Assembly (NCBI RefSeq): GCF_900113835.1
Contig: NZ_FOQV01000001.1
Location: 186,001-250,000, forward strand
DNA length: 64,000 nt
Source: Allobosea sp. OK403
Lineage (GTDB): Bacteria > Pseudomonadota > Alphaproteobacteria > Rhizobiales > Beijerinckiaceae
Direction: 5' to 3'
Position numbers and translations under genes: made by a program
In this document: piece by piece, positions 9,012 to 17,359 of the stretch
Position numbering within the stretch: position 1 is the first letter of the stretch
Layout: the number at the start of each line of letters is the position of its first letter
Notes under the pieces: model-generated
Databases searched by the model: none
What the model saw: only the letters and a program-made list of their open reading frames with translations
Told to the model about the DNA's origin: nothing

Positions 9012-11357
9012 ATGGGGCAACCGCTGCGTTGGCTTTGGGGTTTGGCGCCGCTCGCCTTGCTCTGGGGCATGGGCAACCTCGCTCTCGACGATGCCATTCA
9101 GCACGATGTCGGCAACCGCGCGATGCTGGCCGCAACTTCGGCGGCGGGGCAGGCGCCCGGCGCGCGGCCGATCGTGGCCCAGGTCGTCGGCCGCGACGTC
9201 TCGATCGGCGGCGAGGCGCTCTCCGCCGATGGCGCAGCCAAGGCCATGGCCCAGCTTCGTTCGGAATTCGGCGTGCGCCGAGCGCTCGGCGGCTTGTCGC
9301 AGGCTGTGGCGCAGCGACCTTATAGCTGGTCGGCGACGCGCCAGGGCGGCTTGGTCACGCTTAGCGGCTCCGTGCCCGATGAAGCTACGGCCACGGCCAA
9401 TGTCGCGGCGGCCAGCGCTGCTCTGCCCGGCCTGCGGATCGAGGATCGCCAGAGCCTCGCCTTCGGCGCCCCGGTCGGCTTTGCCGACATGACCAGGACC
9501 ATGCTTGCGGAATTGCCGAAGCTGTCTTCCGGCAAGGTCGCGCTGGATGATGGCCGCTTCTGCATCGAGGGCAGTGCCGATACGCCTGACGCCTTCCTGG
9601 CGCTGAAGAACGCCATACCAAATCTGGCGAAGGGTGGTTTCCAGCCCGTCGATTGCGCGCTCGAGCCGCCGGTGATCACGCCCTATCGCTGGAGCGCGGA
9701 ACACGCGGCCGATGGTTCCGTGACGGTCACCGGTTCTTATCCGTCCGAGGATATCCGGCGTCAGCTCCAGGCGCTGCTGCGCCGCAACTTTCCCGAGCCG
9801 ACGCCGCTCAACGATCTGACCTCGCCGGCGCTCGGCGCGCCTGCCGCGTTTCTCGCCAAGGCGACGCGCGCGATCGGCGATCTCGCCCGCCTGCGTAACG
9901 GAAAGGCCGAACTCATTGGAGATGCGTATGAATTGATCGGCGCGGGCCCCGACAATTTCGAGGCCTGCCAGGCCTTGCGATTACTCATCGCCCAGCTCGA
10001 TGGGCCCGATTCCGTCGCCAGGGCGACGATCGCGTGCCCGCCTGCGCCACTTCCGGTCCCGGCGCTTCCCGCTCCGGCCGAGCCCACACTGGCGCCCGGG
10101 GCGACAAGCTCGCCGCCGGCAAACGCGCCGGCAGGCTCGGCCGCCGACGCCAACCAAAGGACGGCACAAGGGGCGGGACAAGGATCGAGCCAGCCTGCGA
10201 CCGCTGCGCCTGCCGTGGTGGCTTCGGCTCCCGTCATATTGCGCTGGCAGGCTGAGAAGACCGAGCAAGGCCTGGTCGTCACCGGCCTGGTGCGCGATGA
10301 GGCCGCCCGCGCGGCCTTGCGCACGGCGTCCGGTCTGGCGAATGCGGGCTCGCTCGATGATCGCACGACAGTGGAGCCCAACCTCGTGGCGACGCCGGAC
10401 TACGCGTCCGCGACGCGCTTCGCCTTCGAGCTTCTGGGCAATATGACGCGCGGCACGGTTTCGCTCGACCGTTCGGAACTCGCTTTGTCCGGCGAGGTCG
10501 CGGATGAGGCGGGCTTGCGCGCGCTGGAGGCGGCGCTGGCCCGGCAGTCGATGCCGGCCGGCCTCAGCCTCAAGGCAGGGACCGCTGCGGGCGCCTTTGC
10601 GGTCCGGCCCTATGGTTTGCGGCTCACCGTCGATAGGTCCGGCGTCTCAATCGCGGGATATCTGCCTGATGCGCACGCCCGCGAGGATCTGCTGGCGCTG
10701 GTCGAGGCGTCGTCGCTGCGCGGCAAGGTCAGCGATTCGGCGACGCTCCTGCCGGGCGCCCCCGCGGGCTTCAGCGCTGCGGCGCATGTCGCGCTGGTCA
10801 ACCTGCTGCGGCTCGATCTCGGCTCGGCCAGCCTCAGCGAAGACGGCGCCGTGATCCAGGGTCTGACCTGCCGCGACCTGATAAAGAGCGAGGTTGAAAC
10901 CAGCGCGGCCACAGCGGAGGGGCCTCTCAAGGTTTCCGCCTCCGTCGGCTTGCGCCAGACGGGCTGCGTCATCGACCCGCCCAACACCTGCCAGAACGAT
11001 CTGGACGCCTTGACCAAGCGCAACACCGTGCTGTTCGCCCAGGGCACGGCGGTGGTCCTGCTCGATCCCACGACCGAGCGGGTCATCGCAGAGGCCTTCG
11101 CCATCCTGAAGCAGTGCCCGGCCTCGCGCGTCGTTATCGAGGGGCACGCCAATAGGGACGGCGAATGGCGAGGCTTCAACAATCTCGACCTGTCCGAGCG
11201 CCGAGCCTTGCGCGTGCGCGACGAACTTGTCCGGCGCGGCATCGACCCGGCTCAATTGACTGTTGCCGGCTTCGGCACGGAAAGACCGCTGGTGCCGCAC
11301 GGCTCCGCGGATGCGCGGGTGATGAACCGGCGTGTTCAGTTCACGGTCGCGAAGTAG
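9012..11357 (+). CDS. OmpA-family cell-envelope protein with four repeated BON-like module pairs
   Basis: The 781-residue protein has an N-terminal hydrophobic segment (LRWLWGLAPLALLWGMGNLA), a signal peptide or anchor. Its body repeats a two-part module about four times. A short BON-like unit (YSWSATRQGGLVTLSGSVPD, YRWSAEHAADGSVTVTGSYP, LRWQAEKTEQGLVVTGLVRD, YGLRLTVDRSGVSIAGYLPD) is followed each time by a segment beginning near GAPxxF or a variant and ending in a G-x-V-x-L-type strand. A Pro/Ala-rich linker lies between the second and third pairs. The C-terminal 110 residues are an OmpA-like peptidoglycan-binding domain (VVIEGHAN, NLDLSERRALRVRDEL, VAGFGTERP). It probably links the envelope to peptidoglycan. 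The BON assignment is by pattern only. Confidence 0.85.
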   Translation: MGQPLRWLWGLAPLALLWGMGNLALDDAIQHDVGNRAMLAATSAAGQAPGARPIVAQVVGRDVSIGGEALSADGAAKAMAQLRSEFGVRRALGGLSQAVAQRPYSWSATRQGGLVTLSGSVPDEATATANVAAASAALPGLRIEDRQSLAFGAPVGFADMTRTMLAELPKLSSGKVALDDGRFCIEGSADTPDAFLALKNAIPNLAKGGFQPVDCALEPPVITPYRWSAEHAADGSVTVTGSYPSEDIRRQLQALLRRNFPEPTPLNDLTSPALGAPAAFLAKATRAIGDLARLRNGKAELIGDAYELIGAGPDNFEACQALRLLIAQLDGPDSVARATIACPPAPLPVPALPAPAEPTLAPGATSSPPANAPAGSAADANQRTAQGAGQGSSQPATAAPAVVASAPVILRWQAEKTEQGLVVTGLVRDEAARAALRTASGLANAGSLDDRTTVEPNLVATPDYASATRFAFELLGNMTRGTVSLDRSELALSGEVADEAGLRALEAALARQSMPAGLSLKAGTAAGAFAVRPYGLRLTVDRSGVSIAGYLPDAHAREDLLALVEASSLRGKVSDSATLLPGAPAGFSAAAHVALVNLLRLDLGSASLSEDGAVIQGLTCRDLIKSEVETSAATAEGPLKVSASVGLRQTGCVIDPPNTCQNDLDALTKRNTVLFAQGTAVVLLDPTTERVIAEAFAILKQCPASRVVIEGHANRDGEWRGFNNLDLSERRALRVRDELVRRGIDPAQLTVAGFGTERPLVPHGSADARVMNRRVQFTVAK

Positions 11358-11365
11358 AGGCTGAT

Positions 11366-11480
11366 AGAGCATTGCGCGAAAGAGTGGGTACCGGTTTTTC
11401 GCAAGAGCAATGCTCTAAACTCCAGGAATCGATCACGTTTTTCGCCTTCGGACGATTCCGTCCGAAGGCGACGTGATCTA
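11366..11480. repeat. ACCGGT bipartite repeat, copy 2
   Basis: Hairpin 1 has agagcattgc/gcaatgctct arms around a GTGGGTACCGGTTTTTCG core. The linker TAAACTCCAGGAATCGATCA leads to hairpin 2 (cgccttcggac/gtccgaaggcg). It fills the gap between the OmpA-family gene and the next gene. Confidence 0.9.
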
Positions 11481-11490
11481 GGGCACCGAC

Positions 11491-12663
11491 ATGCTGTATC
11501 TCGCCTCGCAATTCGTCTGGTTCCTGCTCGCGGCCTTCGCGCTCGGCCTCGTCATGGGCTGGATCAGCTATGACGGTGGCAAGCTCTGGAACCGCAAGCT
11601 GAGCTATCTCCTGGGTGTCTGGCTCGTGGTCGCCGCCTTGACCTGGTCGCAGACGCTGAACGGCGTGCTGGCGCTGTGGCTCGAAAGCGCGCTGCTCTTC
11701 ATCGCGATCTATGTCGCGGGCTGCGTGCTTGCCAGTGTCCTGCGCTCGGCGCGGGAGCCGCGGGCTACCGTGGCGGCAACCCCGCGCGATCTTGGCGAGA
11801 TGCCCAAGGTCGATATGCCCAAGCTCGGCGGTGCGAATGTCGCGCCCGTGCCGACGCCGGACGACGCGACGCTTGTCTTGCCCACGAAATCGGTTGTCGA
11901 TGATGGCAAGACGGACGATGGCAAGACTGACGATGGCAAGACGGTCCTGACGGGCATCAAATCGACCCGCGAGGCCAATAAGGGTGTGCCGAAGGTCGAG
12001 GGCGAGGACGCCATTCCCGGAGAGCGCCCCGCCGGCATCGCCGCCGCGCGCAACGAAAGCCCCGACGACCTCAAACTGATCAAGGGCATCGGCCGGCAGA
12101 ATGAGGGGCGGTTGCACGGCCTCGGCATCTGGCATTTCGACCAGATCGCCGCCTGGAGCGCGCGAAACATCGAATGGGTCGGCAGCTATCTCGCCTTTCC
12201 CGGCCGGATAGAGCGCGAGGATTGGGTCGCGCAGGCCAAGGCGTTGGCGCAGGGCGCCGAGACCGCGTTCGCCAAGCGGGTGAAGGCAGGCGAGGTCTCC
12301 TCCTCCCGCGACGACGGTTCGCATGGTCAGGGCAATGTCGCGCCGCTATCCGATGACAGCTTCGAGGGCGAGCGGCCGAAGAACCTCCTGACGCAAGCCC
12401 GCGACGGCAAGGCCGATGATCTCACGCTGATCAAGGGGATCGGCTCCGCCATTGCGGCTGATCTCAACCGTCTCGGCATCTGGCATTTCGACCAGATCGC
12501 GGCGCTGCGCGATCCGGAGATGCGCTATATCTCGGCCTTCGCCGGTGTCCCGGGCAAGGGGCTCGCGGAGAACTGGCGCGAGGATGCCGATATCCTCAGC
12601 CATGGCGGCGAGACCGCGCATTCGCGGGCGGTGAAGGCTGGGCGGACGCCGCCGGGAAGCTGA
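11491..12663 (+). CDS. Membrane protein with two helix-hairpin-helix modules (function unknown)
   Basis: The 390-residue protein has about three N-terminal membrane segments (residues 1-80). A linker carries a short tandem repeat (DDGKT three times near residue 130) and about two copies of a soluble domain. Each domain contains DDLKLIKGIGRQN- or DDLTLIKGIGSAI-type sequence followed by LGIWHFDQIAA. This KGIG...LGI-FDQIA signature is a helix-hairpin-helix-like fold also seen fused to NuoE and ribosomal L21 proteins in Alphaproteobacteria. The domains may bind nucleic acid or protein; the real role is unknown. It follows the OmpA-family gene in the same direction, with a repeat between. Confidence 0.8.
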   Translation: MLYLASQFVWFLLAAFALGLVMGWISYDGGKLWNRKLSYLLGVWLVVAALTWSQTLNGVLALWLESALLFIAIYVAGCVLASVLRSAREPRATVAATPRDLGEMPKVDMPKLGGANVAPVPTPDDATLVLPTKSVVDDGKTDDGKTDDGKTVLTGIKSTREANKGVPKVEGEDAIPGERPAGIAAARNESPDDLKLIKGIGRQNEGRLHGLGIWHFDQIAAWSARNIEWVGSYLAFPGRIEREDWVAQAKALAQGAETAFAKRVKAGEVSSSRDDGSHGQGNVAPLSDDSFEGERPKNLLTQARDGKADDLTLIKGIGSAIAADLNRLGIWHFDQIAALRDPEMRYISAFAGVPGKGLAENWREDADILSHGGETAHSRAVKAGRTPPGS

Positions 12664-12761
12664 CGCACTCAGGGGCTTCTCTGAAATCCATCGAGCGATA
12701 TCAACGGCTTCCGTTCGCTCGCCGCCACCCGCATCCGCGAGGCTCCGTCGCCATTCAAAAT

Positions 12762-12986
12762 GGGCGCGGGGAACCCTTCTCCTGCATCGAAGTCGGGTCT
12801 ACCCGACTTCGACACTCTGAGTGCTGAACTCGGGCAAGCCCGAGTTCAGTGAGAAGGGCAGGGATGAGGTGTCGGCCCCTCGACCAGTAAAGCGCAAAGC
12901 CAATCGCGCGCGGCGGTGAGGGCTCGTCCCCTCCGGATAACGGCCGACACCTCACCCTGCCCTCTCCTTACAGGAGAGGGTTCTGC
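12762..12986. repeat. Composite inverted intergenic repeat, copy 2 of 3
   Basis: Same class as 6691-6890, with GGGCGCGGGGAACCCTTCTC on the left and CCTTACAGGAGAGGGTTCTG on the right. Two extra hairpins sit in the left arm: GAAGTCGGGT/ACCCGACTTC and GAACTCGGGC/GCCCGAGTTC. The third copy (40342-40568) has the same inner hairpins. No gene is visible between 12664 and 12998. Confidence 0.8.
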
Positions 12987-12998
12987 CGCGAGGTTCGC

Positions 12999-13892
12999 TC
13001 AAGCCGCCAGCCGCTCGGCCCGGTTGATCAGTTTCCCGATCCGCCGAACCATGTCCCTGGGGCCGAGCAGCGGGGCATGGCCCTGTCCCGGCGCGACGAA
13101 TATCTCGCAGTCGGGATGGCGTTCGCCCATCTCCTTGAGGGTCTTCTCGGCCAGAAGATCCGAGTTTTCGCCGCGGATCGCCAGCAGTGGCACGCCGTTC
13201 AGCCCGGCGAAATAATTCCACAGCACCGGCAGCGGCGCTTCGAGATCGAGCTCCTCCAGGACCTTCATCAGATTGGGGTCGTAGTCGGGCACGAGCCGGC
13301 CATCACGCTCGGTCCAGGTTCGACGCGCCATCATCTCCCACTCCGCCTCGCCGAAGAGCGGAAACTGCTGGTCCGAGAGGCGCTTGAGGATTTCGGCTCC
13401 TTCGCTGAAGCTGCGCGGCAGCGGCAGCTTTCCGACATAGCCCCGGATCCTGAGCAGGCCGCGCGCGTCGATCACCGGGCCGACATCGTTGAGCACGGCG
13501 CCCTTGATCACAGTCGGCCGCGCCGCCGCCAGCGCCATGGTCAGGAGCCCGCCGCGCGAGGTCCCGACGAAGACGGCGTTCTCGATGCCGGCGGCCGTCA
13601 GCACCTGCATCAGATCGTCAAGCTCGACCCGGATGTCGTAGTTCTTCCAGTTCTTGTCGTAAGCCGACAGGCCACGCCCGCGATAATCGAGTGCCAGCAC
13701 CCGTCGCGGCTTCTCCGCATCCTGCGAAAGAGCGAGCGCAAGCTCGTGGAAATCGGCGGCGGTGCGGGCAAAACCCGGCAGGCAGACCACAGGCAAAGCT
13801 CGCGAGGCGAGGGGGCCATAATCGCGCGCATGCAGCTTGAGCCCGTCGCGGGCGCTGATGAAGAGGGGGGTGAAGTCGGTGTCGGTGGGCAT
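12999..13892 (-). CDS. Alpha/beta hydrolase family protein
   Basis: The 297-residue protein has the alpha/beta-hydrolase core. The oxyanion region is VVCLPGFARTAADFHE, the nucleophile elbow is GTSRGG (Ser in G-x-S-x-G), an acid is expected near LLAIRGENSDLL, and the catalytic His is in APGQGHAPLL. Substrate is unknown; carboxylic-ester hydrolases and dienelactone-type enzymes share this layout. I start it at ATG 13892 (MPTDTDFTPLF). The frame stays open to about 14003, but that extension runs through an intergenic repeat also found elsewhere and is not family-like. Confidence 0.85.
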   Translation of the reverse strand: MPTDTDFTPLFISARDGLKLHARDYGPLASRALPVVCLPGFARTAADFHELALALSQDAEKPRRVLALDYRGRGLSAYDKNWKNYDIRVELDDLMQVLTAAGIENAVFVGTSRGGLLTMALAAARPTVIKGAVLNDVGPVIDARGLLRIRGYVGKLPLPRSFSEGAEILKRLSDQQFPLFGEAEWEMMARRTWTERDGRLVPDYDPNLMKVLEELDLEAPLPVLWNYFAGLNGVPLLAIRGENSDLLAEKTLKEMGERHPDCEIFVAPGQGHAPLLGPRDMVRRIGKLINRAERLAA

Positions 13893-13930
13893 GCGGAGTC
13901 CACGATAGCTTACTGTCGACCAAAACCCGC

Positions 13931-14040
13931 GCGTCATCCCGGACGCAGCGAAGCGGAGATCCGGGATCCATGCCGGAACGCTGGTTCGGAGAGGTTCAGG
14001 CATGGATCCCGGGTCTCCCTGCGGTCGCCCGGGATGACCC
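13931..14040. repeat. Mirror-type intergenic repeat (GTCATCCCGG...CCGGGATGAC), copy 1 of 3
   Basis: An imperfect long palindrome begins GCGTCATCCCGGACGCAGCG and ends with the reverse-related CGGTCGCCCGGGATGACC, with ATCCGGGATCCATG / CATGGATCCCGGGT inner arms. Similar units occur at 18921-19032 and 44379-44491, always outside genes. Confidence 0.85.
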
Positions 14041-14080
14041 GCACTGATGGTGGAAGCGAAAGCAGCGAACGACTTAATCC

Positions 14081-14123
14081 CGCCTGCCGCCGCGCTTCAA
14101 GTCATAGTCGATCAGTTAGGCGG
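14081..14123 (-). pseudogene. Duplicated fragment of the slt 3' end
   Basis: This 43-bp stretch matches 14989-15031, the last codons of the slt gene, at 39 of 43 positions in the same orientation. Read on the minus strand it encodes LIDYDLKRGGRRD then a stop, beside the real slt ending LIDYDLKRGGRRNE. The codon before the fragment is TAA, so it cannot be expressed as part of a longer frame. It lies upstream of the methyltransferase gene, which is therefore flanked by two direct copies of the slt terminus. Confidence 0.75.
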
Positions 14124-14252
14124 GCCCGGTCATCGCCAGCTAATCACGGATTCCCTTTCGCTCAAACGCTCGGGAGACATGCGCCGGCCGGCCTTGCGCC
14201 GGTTCGGCAAGCGCGCGATGCCGGGTGCCGCTCCAACCCGCCGGACGAAACG

Positions 14253-14969
14253 ATGACGACGCCACCGCCCGAATCGACGCAAAAATTCGATCCCAGCCGG
14301 GCCGCTGAATATCAGGTCCAGAGCCGCATCGCGCTGGCCGGCTACGACGCCTGCCATGAACTCTCCGCCTGCATGCTCGCGGCGACGCTGGGACCGGGCA
14401 GGGCGGCGCAAGTGCTGGTCGTGGGCGCAGGCGGCGGGGCGCAGGAGATCGTTTCCGCCGGCGTGCTGGAGCCGCAATGGCGCTTCACCGCCGTCGATCC
14501 GTCGCAGCCCATGCTGGACCTGGCGTTTGCGAGGCTGCGCGAGCACGACCTTCTGGAGCGAACCGAGATGCGTCTCGGCTATGTCGAGGATCTGCCTCTG
14601 GAGCCGCGCTTCGACGCCGCCACGCTGATCGGCGTGCTGCACCATTTGCCTGGCGATGCCAACAAGCGCGATATCCTCGATGCTGTCGCCGCGCGGCTGA
14701 AGCCGGGCGCGCCCTTGATCCTCGCGGGAAATCGCTATGCCTATGCGAGCGAGCCGCTCCTGCTGGCAGCCTGGGGCGAGCGCTGGCGCATGTTTGGCGC
14801 AGCCCCCCAAGAGATCCAGGCGAAGCTCGGCAAGATCCTGCAGGGCGCTGACCCGCCGCGCTCGGAGGCCGAAGTCGCTGGTCTGCTCGACGAGGCGGGG
14901 TTCGATGCGCCGAACTGGTTCTTCTCCAGCCTGTTCTGGGGCGCCTGCATCGCACGCAAGCGGGTATAG
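14253..14969 (+). CDS. Class I SAM-dependent methyltransferase
   Basis: The 238-residue protein has a Rossmann-type methyltransferase core. Motif I is VLVVGAGGGAQEIVSAG, the acidic SAM-ribose residue lies in FTAVDPSQPMLDLA, and motif IV is FDAATLIGVLHHLPGD. The substrate is unknown. The N-terminal FDPSRAAEYQVQSRIALAGY resembles small-molecule methyltransferases of the UbiE-like group. The start is ATG 14253; the longer frame upstream is antisense to the hydrolase and was discarded. It converges with slt, ten bases from its stop, and is flanked by two copies of the slt 3' end, a hint of insertion here. Confidence 0.85.
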   Translation: MTTPPPESTQKFDPSRAAEYQVQSRIALAGYDACHELSACMLAATLGPGRAAQVLVVGAGGGAQEIVSAGVLEPQWRFTAVDPSQPMLDLAFARLREHDLLERTEMRLGYVEDLPLEPRFDAATLIGVLHHLPGDANKRDILDAVAARLKPGAPLILAGNRYAYASEPLLLAAWGERWRMFGAAPQEIQAKLGKILQGADPPRSEAEVAGLLDEAGFDAPNWFFSSLFWGACIARKRV

Positions 14970-14978
14970 GCGGAGCTG

Positions 14979-17189
14979 CTACTCGTTTCGCCTGCCGCCG
15001 CGCTTCAGGTCGTAATCGATCAGATAGGCGGTGCGCTGGTCGAGCCGCTGGCGGTAGACCTGCAGGTTCTCCATCACCCGCTGCACATAGTTGCGCGTCT
15101 CCTGGAACGGGATGCGCTCGACCCAGTCGACGGCGTCGACCTCCGGATCGCGCGGATCACCATAGGCGGCGATCCATTTCTTCACATTGCCCGATCCGGC
15201 ATTATAGGCCGCGAAGGTCAGGATATAGGAGCCGCGCCAGTCCTTGAGCAGGTCATTGAGATGGGCCGCGCCCATCTGGGCCGAATAGAGCGCGTCGCGC
15301 CCCAGGCGCGGCCAGTCGAAGGGCAGGTTGGCCCGCCTTGCCGTTTCGCGCGCGGTCGCGGGCATCATCTGCATCAATCCACGCGCGCCGGCCTGCGATT
15401 CCGCCGCGGGGTCGAAGGCGCTCTCCTGGCGGGCGATGGCGTGGACGATGGCGCGCTCCATCGGATCGCCCAGCACCGGAAAATCCGGCACGCCGAAGGT
15501 CGGAAACGCGGCTGCGTCGAGCGGAAAGCCGCGCTGCAGGGCCTGCTTGCCGATCGCGAGCAGCGACCGCGCATCGCCCTCGCGCCTGGCGAGCGCCGCC
15601 ACGGCCTCCAGTGCGGGCGTGGTGTAGAGCCGTTGCGCGAGGTCGCCGAGCATGATCGTGGCGAGGTCGCGCGCGCCGATCCGATAGAGCAATTCTACGC
15701 CCTGATGCCCCGGCAGGAGGCCAAGCGCCGCTGAAGCCGAGCGACGCAATGGCAGATCGGGTAAGCCGAGTCGGGCGCGGGCGAGCTGGCCGTAATAGGC
15801 AATGGGGTGTTCGGCGGCGCGCTCATAGGCAATGCGCGATAGCTCCTCCTTGCCCAGCGTCTCGGCGGCGCGGCCCTCCCAATAGGCGGCGCGCGCAACC
15901 GAGATCGGCGTCTCCGCCAGCTTGCCAGCCTCGACGAAATGCTTCAGCGCAGTCGCGGCATCGTTGCGGAAGCGCAGGGCGATGAAGCCGGCATGCCATT
16001 CGGCGTCGATGCGCGCGACGGTGCTTTCCGCACCATGCCCGGCTACGACCTCGTAAGCCTTTGCGGCATCACCGGCGTCGAGCAGCTTGCGCGCGATCAG
16101 GCGGCGCTCCGTCCACCATTCATCGCCATCGCCGAGCAGATTGGGGTCGCGCGGAACATGGCTGAGCGCCTTGGCGGCCTCGACCGGCTTGTCCGCTCGT
16201 CTCGCCTGCTGCGCCTGCAGGAAGGCAAACGAGATGTCGCCCTTCAGCGAGGCAGGCACGGAGGCGATCAGGGATGCCGAAAGCGGGCGCCTTTCGCGGG
16301 CGCTGGCAAGCCTGACCCGGGCAAGCGTGACGTAGTCAGCCGATACGCGGGCGGCATTGCGCAGCGCCGCCATGGTGTTCTCGCGGAAGAGATAGCGCTC
16401 GGTGCGCAGCCTGTGGTCGTCGCGGGTGAGGATGTCGCCGAATTCGGCGAGCACCAGGGTCTCCAGCGGCTGGCCGAGATGGTCCTGCCGCCAGGCCTGG
16501 CGGATCAGTGCGGTCGCGTCATCCATCCGCCCTTCCGTCTTGAGCGCCAGCGCCAGCGCCACGCGCCCGGCCGGCCCGACCGGCCGCTGCGCATAGAAGA
16601 AGGCGCGGATCGTGGCCGCGTCCTTCTTCTCCGCGATCAGCGCCTCCTCGGCACGGCGACGGAACTGCGTCGTGGCGGGATAGTTGGGGTAGGCCCGCAG
16701 AAAGGCGTTGAGGCGCGAGAACGGGATCGCGTTGGCGCCTGAGCGGATCGCGACCCATTCGAGCAGGGCCCTTGCCGTGCTGTCGTCGATTGCGGCTGAG
16801 ATCGCGTCGCCCTCGGCCAGTGCGCCGCGCCGATAGGCGGCGACAGCCGCCTTCACGGCATCCAGGCCGGCGCCGGCCTCTAGAGCATTGCACGAAAAAG
16901 GGGGTACCGGTTTTTCGTGGGAGCAATGTTCTAAACTAATAGAATCGATCACGTTTTTCGCATTCGGACGGAGACGTCCGAATGCGACGTGATCGAACCG
17001 CAATTGCGCATCTGGGTAGGGCGGTAGCGCGGCCGTGGTCTCGACATCGATTGCAAGCAGGCGCGGCTGTTGCGCGCGCTGCTCGCCATCGTCGCCGGCC
17101 AGCACCACCGTCGCGGGGAACAGGGCCGGAAGGATCAGCCAGGCCAGACGCTTGCGGACAGAGCGCTGGCAGGCGAGAGGCGAGGCCAT
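14979..17189 (-). CDS. slt: Soluble lytic murein transglycosylase with an in-frame repeat-derived insert
   Basis: The enzyme cleaves peptidoglycan glycan strands in the periplasm, forming 1,6-anhydromuramic acid. The signal peptide is VRKRLAWLILPALFPATVVL. A long alpha-helical solenoid (residues about 110-540) precedes the GH23-type domain. The catalytic Glu is in ARQESAFDP, followed by GARGLMQMMPATA and YNAGSGNV. Residues about 65-104 are encoded by a copy of the ACCGGT repeat (16880-16995) and include NVIDSISLEHCSHEKPV, so a repeat is translated between the signal peptide and the solenoid. A later start would lose the signal peptide, so the long frame is preferred. Its 3' end is partly duplicated at 14081-14123. 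Confidence 0.92.
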   Translation of the reverse strand: MASPLACQRSVRKRLAWLILPALFPATVVLAGDDGEQRAQQPRLLAIDVETTAALPPYPDAQLRFDHVAFGRLRPNAKNVIDSISLEHCSHEKPVPPFSCNALEAGAGLDAVKAAVAAYRRGALAEGDAISAAIDDSTARALLEWVAIRSGANAIPFSRLNAFLRAYPNYPATTQFRRRAEEALIAEKKDAATIRAFFYAQRPVGPAGRVALALALKTEGRMDDATALIRQAWRQDHLGQPLETLVLAEFGDILTRDDHRLRTERYLFRENTMAALRNAARVSADYVTLARVRLASARERRPLSASLIASVPASLKGDISFAFLQAQQARRADKPVEAAKALSHVPRDPNLLGDGDEWWTERRLIARKLLDAGDAAKAYEVVAGHGAESTVARIDAEWHAGFIALRFRNDAATALKHFVEAGKLAETPISVARAAYWEGRAAETLGKEELSRIAYERAAEHPIAYYGQLARARLGLPDLPLRRSASAALGLLPGHQGVELLYRIGARDLATIMLGDLAQRLYTTPALEAVAALARREGDARSLLAIGKQALQRGFPLDAAAFPTFGVPDFPVLGDPMERAIVHAIARQESAFDPAAESQAGARGLMQMMPATARETARRANLPFDWPRLGRDALYSAQMGAAHLNDLLKDWRGSYILTFAAYNAGSGNVKKWIAAYGDPRDPEVDAVDWVERIPFQETRNYVQRVMENLQVYRQRLDQRTAYLIDYDLKRGGRRNE
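16880..16995. repeat. ACCGGT bipartite repeat inside the slt coding sequence
   Basis: It has hairpin 1 (tagagcattgcacg ... gagcaatgttcta) with core GGGGGTACCGGTTTTTCG, then hairpin 2 (cgcattcggac/gtccgaatgcg) ending in CGTGATCG. This is the same arrangement as the intergenic copies at 11366 and 20528. It keeps the slt frame open. Confidence 0.92.
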
Positions 17190-17359
17190 CGCAGGCTCCT
17201 TGAAGGGGCGCTTGACCTGCGATGGTGGGCGCTGGTGGTTTATGAAGCCTTAACCATGAGGACCACGCTTTTTGATGGGTTGCCGGCTTTGCCTGCGGCG
17301 GCTGAGGGTTTATGTCTGGCGGCCCTTCGATTGGACTTCCGCGTCAGGACGCCGCGCTC

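Noticed and set aside
13893..14003. N-terminal extension of the alpha/beta hydrolase
   Set aside because: The added residues come from a dispersed repeat and do not look like hydrolase sequence.
13077..14252. 392-codon N-terminal extension of the methyltransferase frame
   Set aside because: It runs antisense to the hydrolase and through the mirror repeat; the methyltransferase core begins at 14253.
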